A stretch of 64,000 nt of DNA, taken from positions 124,001-188,000 of the forward strand of contig JAOTOL010001554.1 of assembly GCA_034440575.1 (NCBI GenBank). Direction: 5' to 3'. The position numbers and the translations under genes were made by a program. The notes beneath the pieces were generated by a model. That model was given only the letters and a program-made list of their open reading frames with translations. It had not been told where the DNA came from and made no database searches. Of this stretch, positions 56,760 to 64,000 are shown piece after piece (the first letter of the stretch is position 1; every line of letters starts with the position of its first letter). Origin of the DNA: Imbricaverruca yamaguchii. Its lineage: Eukaryota; Arthropoda; Thecostraca; Neoverrucidae.

Positions 56760-58103
56760 CACGCGCCCTGGAGGGCCTCTGAAAAAAACGCGCACTGGAG
56801 GGGGATGGGGCGGATTCCGCCCCCCTAAGATCTCAGCTCCTATGAAGGCTAGAGCAACTAACTTCACAGGGTGGATGGGCACCATAGTGAACTCTATTGT
56901 GTGCAAAGTTCATGACCTTAGGTCAATATCTTCAACGTCAAATGAGGTCAAAATTACAATTTTTTTTCTGGTTTTGCGTGGCTTGGCTTGTCAATGTTAT
57001 GGATCCCTGTGGTTGTGTTTAAATGCTCCAAAACTGGCATTCATGATGTTTTGGACATTACTAATGATGCAATACAGATGCCAGATCCGCCATTTGACCT
57101 CAGGCACCTATATAGGAGCACTTTATCCGGTCAGTTACCTGGTCCGGTTACCGGAACCGTGCTCCCATCCCGACTGCTCCGTTGGGCGGCTCGGCACAAT
57201 CGGCTTCGCAAAGGAAGGAGTGAAATGCATGAATAAAGTATGGATACGCTTAGGCACACAATGACAAACAGTAGATTTCGGGATGTATAGGGTGTAAAAT
57301 GTAAAGTGACAGCAATCGCATGGCAGCCATTTGCATTTACGACACATTTCAGTTGACCAAGTTTGGTTCAATTAGCCTTTCATGAACTTGACCTTACGAC
57401 CTCGGCGACCTAACATGACTTTTAAATTATATAGCATAACAATATGCATCAAATAAGTCGCTAGTGTTGTCAACAACACTTCCCTATTCCCAATATACGG
57501 GAAGCGCATCAGCTCCGATTTTTGTGGTCTGGCGCTGCGAATTGTTTTTATTTAACGGCTCCTAACTTGGAAACTTCTCGGCCGATTTTCATTTTTCCTA
57601 CTTTAAACAATACGCCGGTGATTTCTAAGCAGGTACGCTAAAAAGTTGGTGTATATCGGCCGGTACAATATGGAGCTATGCACCAAAAATCGGAAGTATT
57701 GGTGGATTTCACCATACCCCTCTAGGACGTGTGTTAACCTGTTATGAACTTAACCTAACTTGACCTCGGTGACTTGACATGACTATGGAACAATGTAGCA
57801 TGACAATGTACATCAAACAAGTCGCTGGTTTTGCAAAGAACACTTCCTTTTTGCTAATGTACGGGAAGCGCATCAGCGCCGATATTTGTGATCTGGCCCT
57901 GATAATTTTTTTTTCACTTTAGCAACCCCTATCTCGAAATTTTTTTGGTCAATTTTCATTGCTCTTACTTCAAGCACCGCGCCGGTAATTTATTGGCAGG
58001 TACACAAACAAAGGCGTAAATCTGCCGGTAAAATCTGGAGTTATCTACGAAAAACCGGGTGGGGGGGGGGTGAGCGGATTTCGCCCCCCCTCCAGTGTGC
58101 ATG
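56760..58103. mobile_element. TTAA-flanked piggyBac-like non-autonomous element B (1344 bp)
   Basis: Flanked by TTAA at 56756-56759 and 58104-58107. The inward termini CACGCGCCCTGGAGGG and CATGCACACTGGAGGG match at 13 of 16 positions. Subterminal G/C runs (GGGGCGGATTCCGCCCCCC; GCGGATTTCGCCCCCCC) mirror element A. The other inverted-repeat arm lacks it, giving an approximate empty site near 48910. There is no transposase. Confidence 0.85.
57382..58060. repeat. Direct duplication of about 360 bp inside element B
   Basis: Blocks starting ATGAACTTGACC (57382) and ATGAACTTAACC (57744) share AAGTCGCTGGT/AGTG, ACGGGAAGCGCATCAGC, GCCGGT and the final GGAGCTAT/GGAGTTAT text. They are diverged by substitutions and small indels. 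Confidence 0.85.
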
Positions 58104-58183
58104 TTAAAGAACAATAATAACCAAAAGTTTCGAGGAAAACAAAATTCACAAGGTTTATTGGATTTACTTTCTTCAAAAGTATC

Positions 58184-58532
58184 TTAGGTTAGGTTAGGTT
58201 AGGCTAGGCTAGGCTAGGCTAGGCTAGGCTAGGCTAGGCTAGGCTAGGCTAGGCTAGGCTAGGCTAGGCTAGGCTAGGCTAGGCTAGGCTAGGCTAGGCT
58301 AGGTTAGGTTAGGTTAGGTTAGGTTAGGTTAGGTTAGGTTAGGTTAGGTTAGGTTAGGTTAGGTTAGGTTAGGTTAGGTTAGGTTAGGTTAGGTTAGGTT
58401 AGGTTAGGTTAGGTTAGGTTAGGTTAGGTTAGGTTAGGTTAGGTTAGGTTATTTTACGTTAGGTTAGGCTAGGTTAGGTTAGATTAGGTTAGGCTAGGCT
58501 AGGCTAGGCTAGGCTAGGCTAGGCTAGGCTAG
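58184..58532. repeat. Interstitial (TTAGG)n/(CTAGG)n array
   Basis: Three blocks follow a short TTAGG start: about 20 CTAGG units, then a long TTAGG block (about 58303-58450) and a final CTAGG block. TTAGG is the canonical arthropod telomere unit. Confidence 0.97.
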
Positions 58533-59414
58533 CCTGTGTTAAGTTCCTTTTTAATTGTGATAATTTTCAGGAAATAAAATGTTTCACATATTTATTCTTA
58601 CAAATATAGGCTGTGCTAGGTTTGGTTAGCTTATGCTGCATTAAAAAAAATCCTTTTATGCTGTTACATAACTGAAAGCCACTTTTTTACATTACCTTGT
58701 TCACAAACTGAAAAAGAAGCATTTGGACCGAAAATAAGTGGTTCTGTCATCTTAAGTCACCTTCATAAACATTTTATTAAAAAGTCACCCCAAATTCAAA
58801 AACACCTTTTAAGACAAATCTACCATTCACTGCTGAGCAGCACAATATCCGGCCGAAAGCCATTGTTTCAGAAATACATATTTTTATCCCCACAAAATAA
58901 GCTGCAACTGGCATAGCCCTCTAAGCTTTTTAGTGTCCATAGCTGAATAATGATGCAATAAAATATCAATGAAGTTTGTTTGTTCGCGTGCAATACCACA
59001 TATGCCTTGCTAAGCCTGCCAGGTATTATATGTTGTCAAGCTCAGGTATGTTGGCTATTGTAGCTTAAGTATGCATCAACTGCTTAAGTCATAGAGCGCC
59101 CGTAATTTCAAGGGTATATGCAGCGAGGTTGGCAAGATGCTGACATACTTACATTTATACCTTATGGAAATACATTTGGTATGAAGACACCCCACCTTGT
59201 ACAGACTATGACTGGCTTGTGACTGGATTCAGAGGTTCTCTTAATCCCAGAGATACTTATCTTTTTCACTGAAATCTTGCCGCACAACTGCACCGATCCG
59301 CACGCCACCGCATCCCAAGCAAAAATGGCCGACAGTTCGCATTTGTTTCGGTAAGCAGCGCTAGGGTGCTAATGTTCCCGAAATTTTTCCTCGCTGCCCA
59401 TTTTAACTACCCAG

Positions 59415-59733
59415 GTGCTAACTGTGAGCAGCCATGGAACGTTCAAACTCCCGCCAAAAAAAAAACTAATTGTAATAGTGCTAGATATAAGCAGTTGAAT
59501 TAGTCTGGACTGCTTGACATATCATCCATGGCTGCTAGGATCAAGCATCCTCATTCTTGCAGTCCAGCATCTTCAGGCTAGAATTAGCCCCTTTCCAGCC
59601 GAATAGTACATATGGTGCTTGTCATTGCTTCAATGGTGCTTGTTATTAGCATCCCTAGCGAACAACGTTGGTGGAAGCAGCCATTTAGCATGCGATTAGC
59701 AGCAAAAGTGCTAATCATTGTTTACAGTGTATA
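59415..59733 (-). mobile_element. Short dispersed element (MITE-like), copy 2
   Basis: Inverted match of 43908-44213, ending TGCTAATCATTGTTTACAGTG. It abuts the outer end of the right inverted-repeat arm. No ORF. Confidence 0.7.
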
Positions 59734-60627
59734 AGCACTATGCTTATATTTAGCACCATAAATTTTGCGATGTGATGCCAACTCCAGAAAGGTGCTTAAT
59801 TCAAGCAGGCATGTGGTGGTGGAATTTGACATCTGCAGTAGCACACAAGGGGTGCTCATTATTTTGTTTTTCATGTTTTTCCATAAGTTACTGAGCAAAG
59901 TAGGTCGAAACCAGATGCAAATTTGATGAGCAATAGTGCAGCTTCAAAGACATTCGAGAACATAGTTTGTCTCATTTCATAATGATCATTCGTCGTAAGG
60001 CGTTCATAACATTAGCCCAGCCGGCTGCTGTGTCACCACAAGCCTCATCTAAACGCGCCGCAGGCTACAATAGATGATGTTTCAAACATTACCATCAATA
60101 TCGGTGCCTGTGGCTTCACCAGTGTACAGGGGAAACGGTATACAAATTTGTATTTCTCAACTCGTCATGAGCCACGCACCCAAAATCCCTACCCTCAGGA
60201 CATTCATGAGGTCAGTAAGTTTCACTTACAGCCTCGTGATTTAATTACCATTTGACTAGTAAAAACGCTTCAAACTCTCCATCCTCTATCTGCACATTTG
60301 TAGGTTGTGCAAATCGATGTACTAGCAACTCGTGACGCGCTACGCCCGTATCCTACTGCTACGCCAAGTACCCACGAGCTGCCCAGTGGCGCAGTGCAGC
60401 TGGAATTGTTGGCGCTGGCATGACTGCAGCAACAGGGCCGGCCTGATCTGGTCGGGCGTGTACGCGTAGCCTTCGTCTGTACGCCGCTAACATACAGGAC
60501 GGTCGGTTGGCCGGCTCGCGCCGAGTCAACAGCAGGCCGTTCTGAGCAGAACGGCGGCAGAACTGGCTCTAATGGCAGCGCCGCCTTACAAATTCACCGA
60601 CGCTATTGCGCCACCGTTGCTCGCCTT
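59734..60627. other. Intergenic stretch, nothing recognised
   Basis: No supported gene. It becomes GC-richer from about 60340. Confidence 0.4.
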
Positions 60628-60911
60628 TTGTCGGAACGTGCGACAATTCTGTCGCAACTTCTTGACGGATGTCGTCACAGTCAGGACTCACTCGGCCCTG
60701 AAACAATGGAATCCAATGTCCGACGGGACCCGGGTCATGGTAGTACAGTGATGTTTTTTTAATATATATATTCTGTGTGAGATGTCCAAACGTGTGCAGC
60801 AGGATGCCCAAATTCGTGGTGGAAACAATGTCGTTTCAAACGCCTTTCAGGGCCGAGTATGTCCTGACTGTGACGACATCCAGAATTGTCGCACGTTCCG
60901 ACAAGAGGCGA
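60628..60911. repeat. Fold-back repeat upstream of VGAT
   Basis: TCGGAACGTGCGACAATTCT, GATGTCGTCACAGTCAGGAC and GGCCCTGAAA at 60628-60702 recur inverted at about 60845-60911. The arms are about 65-75 bp with small gaps; the loop is about 140 bp. Confidence 0.85.
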
Positions 60912-61150
60912 AGTGTGTCACGTCAGCTATGAAGTGTGTCATGCTTCCTGGCCAGCTATTACTATTTGCCCGGATCATTGCTCGCTTGGCACTTGGTATC
61001 GTGTCTGCTATTGCTTCCTACAGCGATGCTATCGTCTCTGCTATTGCTCTTTCCACGTTCAGATGTGTTTGATTCATGGATATATCGTTATTAGCTTAGA
61101 AGCTACGGTATTATCACGTTCACATGCGTGAAGGCTGTTGGATACTTTTA

Positions 61151-61375
61151 GCTCTTCCTGTGGTGGCTACCTAGCATTGCTGCCACTTTAGTTTGGCCTG
61201 TGGTGGCTCCTGAGCGTTTTGGTTCGGCCTGTGATGGCTCCCGAGCGTTACTGTCCGTTTGGTTTTGCCTGTGGTGGCTCCTGAACGTTACTGTCCGTTT
61301 AGTTCTGCCTGTGGTGGCTCCTGAGCGTTACTGTCCGTTTGGTTCTGCCTGTAGTGGATCCTGAGCGTCGCTGTC
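61151..61375. repeat. 40-bp tandem repeat upstream of VGAT
   Basis: About five units contain TGCCTGTGGTGGCTCCTGAG followed by CGTTACTGTCCGTTTGGTTC. The clearest period is 40 bp at the right end. It lies 250-475 bp before the first VGAT exon. Confidence 0.9.
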
Positions 61376-61625
61376 ACTCGAGCCTGATGCCCATGTCGGC
61401 ACTCTCGGCGCTGCACGCCCTGAGTGGTCCGACAACACGGCCCAAGTGGTGCTCGGCGGCCGACGTGAGCGGCGAGTGTGCCGGCATCGGAGCAACGCCG
61501 CCCACCATTGATCGGCGTCGCGCGCAACCTCGGCTGGCGGCGCGGCCCCACCCCGGCCCGGAGACGGGCGCCGCCGGCGGCGGCAGCATGGTCACCTAGC
61601 GGCGCCGCGGCGGCCCCAGCACACC
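61376..61625 (+). promoter_or_regulatory. CpG-rich 5' region of VGAT
   Basis: High GC with many CG dinucleotides up to the ATG, on an otherwise AT-leaning background. It probably holds the 5' UTR or core promoter. No TATA box is seen. Confidence 0.4.
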
Positions 61626-61895
61626 ATGCCGCTGCTGCCCAACCTGGCGCCGGCCGTGGCGGCCGTCTGGGCGCGCGCCCGCTCCGTACTGCCCGACTCG
61701 TGCCTGTCGGGTGCCGACGAGAGTCTGCACTTCGCCAAGTATGGCCGTCGGCCAGGCGACACCGAGCTGGACGCCATGGCCGGCAAAGATGGCGGCCGCG
61801 CCAACGGCGACGCCGCCGCCGGCGAAGACGCCCCAGGGCAGGCAGGCAAAATCGACGAGTGGCAGGCGGGCTGGAATGTCACCAACGCCATCCAG
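61626..61895 (+). CDS. VGAT: Vesicular GABA/glycine transporter, first exon seen (N-terminal 90 aa)
   Basis: VGAT (SLC32A1, unc-47) loads GABA or glycine into synaptic vesicles by proton exchange and belongs to the AAAP transporter family. This exon encodes a cytosolic N-terminal tail beginning MPLLPNLAPAVAAVW, rich in A, G, D and R. It ends KIDEWQAGWNVTNAIQ, the highly conserved entry into transmembrane segment 1. A GTGAGG donor follows at 61896. The intron is phase 0 after codon 90, and joining to 63720 restores [12 protein letters not shown], as in VGAT proteins. The frame remains open upstream of this ATG, so the start could lie further 5' or in another exon. The very GC-rich tail is typical of a CpG-rich first exon. 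Confidence 0.9.
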
Positions 61896-63719
61896 GTGAG
61901 GGAGGTGGTGCCGGCGCCCGTGCCGCCCGGCCTCCGGTTGGTCGGTAATGAACCTATACATGACTCAAGCTGAGAACGTCTCCTTGTTTACCGGCTGATT
62001 CTGGCAGCCTAGTCGCCCCTCCCCCGACCCACTGGTCTCCCCACTGATCTCCCCGCCCCGGCACCACTTCAGGACTTAAGTCTATTGTACATAGCCTCAA
62101 TGAAGTAAAACCTTGGAAGCTAACGGAAAGGCAGAAGACATATCGGTTACTAAACAATTTTGATAATTATGAAGCCCTGGAAACCGCACCCAGTCTTTAC
62201 GCGTTGTCTCGGGGGAGGGGGTCATTTTACGTTCCTCTTAAAGTTTTTTTTTTCAGCGATGGTGACAAAAATGGCGGGGTGCGGCGCCAACAAACTTTCG
62301 ATACGTTTTCCTTGATCTTTTTTGTGTCCGACGTGAAAATTTTACCCTCAGGTCATGAAAGGCTATTGACTTAACTCGGGTCAAAGCGAACCACATCCAG
62401 CTTTTTTTCTCATGATGATCAATAACCCGTGCAAATGAAATGATATTGAAATTAAATGAGCTACCTGCTTATAACTTGACACTGCCTAAATGTCACATGT
62501 AGGAAATTTTCGTCCATACTCACGACACTGACCCCATGGCATAGCCAACGTTAACCAATTTTTGATCGATTTTCCTTCTTTGGTAATATGCATATTCTTC
62601 TAGGCACATTTTTGTCACCTTGGTATGAATGCAGAAGCATCAGAAGCAGTTAATAAGCGAATTTGCTTTCCCTCCATTCGGTGACCTGAGGTAAGATGGA
62701 GAAAACGTGCGCTAAGGAGGTTAATCCTACTTTGATCCTTTTATTTTCATGGTTTGCTTCAAGCTTTCGTGTCCAAATAGTGTCAAAATTAATTATTCAA
62801 CCTAGATCACCGAACGAAACCAATACTATGAATCATAGTCAAGATCAATGTCATCCGGAATCATTATCTTCAACAATAAAAATATAGAACATGAGCTCAT
62901 AAAAGTTTCTACATGACTACAGTTTAACAGCACTTCCAACACGTATACCACGAATGATTCTTTAGGGTCAGGTCATTGACCTATGACCCCCACAAAATAT
63001 GACATTGATAATTTTGGCAAAATTGGGCCGATGTGGCTATGTATGGATGCTGCACTGCATAAATAGCTATCAAATTGAGAGCGTTGAAGCTGTGTCTTTA
63101 TCAGAAACGCAGATAAACAATGTATTTGAAAGGTCAATTGTTCTGAAATACCGTCATTTTTGCTTCCACAATTATTTGACAATACAAAGTGAAGACATCC
63201 TCAGCCCCTATTCATCGAGGACTTTCTGATGTTATCCAGTCCGTGTTCGTGAAACGTTGGAAGTTTTTTTTTCACCTTTGTCCGGATTGCACCGGCGCTA
63301 TATTTCTGCATATGGCCACACATGCAGGTGATTATACTCATATGTCGAACTTTGTATTTTGCACAGGCGGTTGTCACCTATCCATAAACGTCTGCCTTGA
63401 CCTTGTTTGGAACTTAAACCAGCGGGTGTGGTCATGAACGCCTCTCCCTCCGAGACGGAGTGTGAGGATCTGACCGAAAAGACGGCGTGAAATAAGTGTA
63501 ACTATTTTGTCCCTAAATCACCTTATCGGGTACCAAAACGCATGTTTATCGTTTGGTTTCGACATCCGCGTGCATATGCTTACTATGCATGTTCTTAGCA
63601 CAGGTGGTTGAGTCCCTGCGTCGATTGTTCACGGTGTGTTACGGCACCCGTGGCAGCACCTCGTCCATTGGTGTACGCAGCGTGTGGTATGCTCCTGACG
63701 TGCCTGTCTGTTGTTGCAG
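61896..63719 (+). other. VGAT intron (1824 bp)
   Basis: Starts GTGAGG and ends TTGTTGCAG with a T-rich tract. The interior 62206-63456 may hold a decayed inverted-terminal element. No coding exon was recognised inside. Confidence 0.85.
62206..63456. mobile_element. Possible MITE-like element in the VGAT intron
   Basis: GTCTCGGGGGAGGGGGTCAT at the left and the complement of GTCATGAACGCCTCTCCCTC plus CGAGAC at the right are imperfect inverted ends. The interior has GGTCATTGACCT and TGACCTGAGGT words like the TTAA elements. Target duplication could not be fixed. Confidence 0.28.
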
Positions 63720-63845
63720 GGCATGTTCATTGTGTCGCTGCCCTACACGGTGCTGCACGGCGGTTACTGGGCGATCGTGGCAATGATCGGCGTAGCTCAC
63801 ATCTGCTGCTACACGGGCAAAATCCTGATCGACTGTCTGTACGAG
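63720..63845 (+). CDS. VGAT: Vesicular GABA/glycine transporter, second coding exon
   Basis: Forty-two codons between TTGCAG and GTAGGT, phase 0 at both ends. The product [20 protein letters not shown] then [20 protein letters not shown] and YE covers transmembrane segment 1, a short loop and segment 2. The GGYW and CCYTGKIL motifs are near-invariant in VGAT proteins. The rest of the transporter lies beyond the right edge. Confidence 0.95.
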
Positions 63846-64000
63846 GTAGGTGGGGGCCGGCCGGGCCTCACGTGATCTGGAACGGTGATTCAGACTAGAT
63901 GTGAGTTTGGGTGGTAAGTGAATTTTTAAAGCGGTCCTGAGATGAGGCATTTATATTTTGCAAAGTTCATAATTTAGAAGTTAGAAACTAGCTTACAAAC
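63846..64000 (+). other. Start of the next VGAT intron
   Basis: Follows the donor GTAGGT and runs to the window end. No further exon is visible. Confidence 0.8.

Larger units (their letters stand above)
56585..59413 (-). repeat. Right arm of the long inverted repeat (interrupted)
   Basis: Reverse complement partner of 47860-49105, split by the TTAA element 56760-58103. The inner end has AAGATGATGGGACCATATATTT. The outer end has CCCATTTTAACTACCCAG. It carries the TTAGG/CTAGG array 58184-58532, about twice as long as in the left arm. Confidence 0.82.

Noticed and set aside
56731..57264. 177-codon frame in TTAA element B as a transposase
   Set aside because: It starts outside the element, crosses its left terminus, and contains no piggyBac DDD-type motif.
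58184..58532. True chromosome end
   Set aside because: The array is bounded on both sides by ordinary sequence, is mixed with CTAGG blocks, and has an inverted counterpart 10 kb away.
61288..61961. Antisense and alternative frames across the first VGAT exon
   Set aside because: They are explained by high GC. Only the 61626 frame leads into the conserved WQAGWNVTNAIQ and a phase-0 donor.

Overview
The window reads as a repeat-rich arthropod nuclear genome, with a crustacean (barnacle-like) or chelicerate origin more likely than an insect one. The evidence is: a chitin-binding RR cuticular protein gene; the first exons of a vesicular GABA transporter with GT-AG introns; interstitial arrays of the arthropod telomere pentamer TTAGG; and CR1-, jockey- and RNase H-bearing LINEs with short microsatellite tails. 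There is no sign of bacterial operons, plasmids or CRISPR. The species call is inference.

Host genes are few. A minus-strand first coding exon (1754-1968) of an unidentified Gly/Pro/Asp-rich protein runs off the left edge. A BEND5-like first exon lies at 15803-15998 (+). A complete single-exon cuticle protein gene with a TATA box lies at 19923-20528 (-). Two coding exons of VGAT (SLC32A1/unc-47) lie at 61626-61895 and 63720-63845 (+), and that gene continues past the right edge. These genes have no evident functional link to one another.

Most of the rest is mobile DNA. From left to right: a reverse transcriptase fragment (2.3 kb); an apparently intact bicistronic CR1-like LINE (2773 to about 7.7 kb, -); a 6.6-kb non-autonomous hAT-like element (8875-15474); a TTAA-flanked piggyBac-like element (16179-17177); a decayed RNase H LINE (24613-30305, -) inserted beside the tail of a sister copy; a second 7.1-kb copy of the hAT-like family in opposite orientation (31523-38603); decayed LINE copies (41.4-47.7 kb); a long inverted repeat carrying TTAGG/CTAGG arrays (47.86-49.1 and 56.6-59.4 kb); a jockey-like/CR1 chimera (49.7-53.5 kb); another CR1 relic (54.5-55.7 kb); and a second TTAA element (56760-58103) inserted in one arm of the inverted repeat.

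The most unusual object is the hAT-like family. Three independent insertions are visible, each with its own perfect 8-bp target duplication: CCATGAGG, CCTGGAGG and CATCCATT. The two long copies have no convincing transposase. They are built almost entirely from short degenerate G/C-punctuated modules, end in a higher-order 20/21-bp minisatellite, and contain an internal 0.55-0.7-kb inverted repeat around a roughly 0.45-kb core. Each copy could therefore form a long hairpin. The third insertion is a 521-bp internal-deletion derivative that jumped into the minisatellite of the first copy. I could not run alignments, so similarity statements are by eye.
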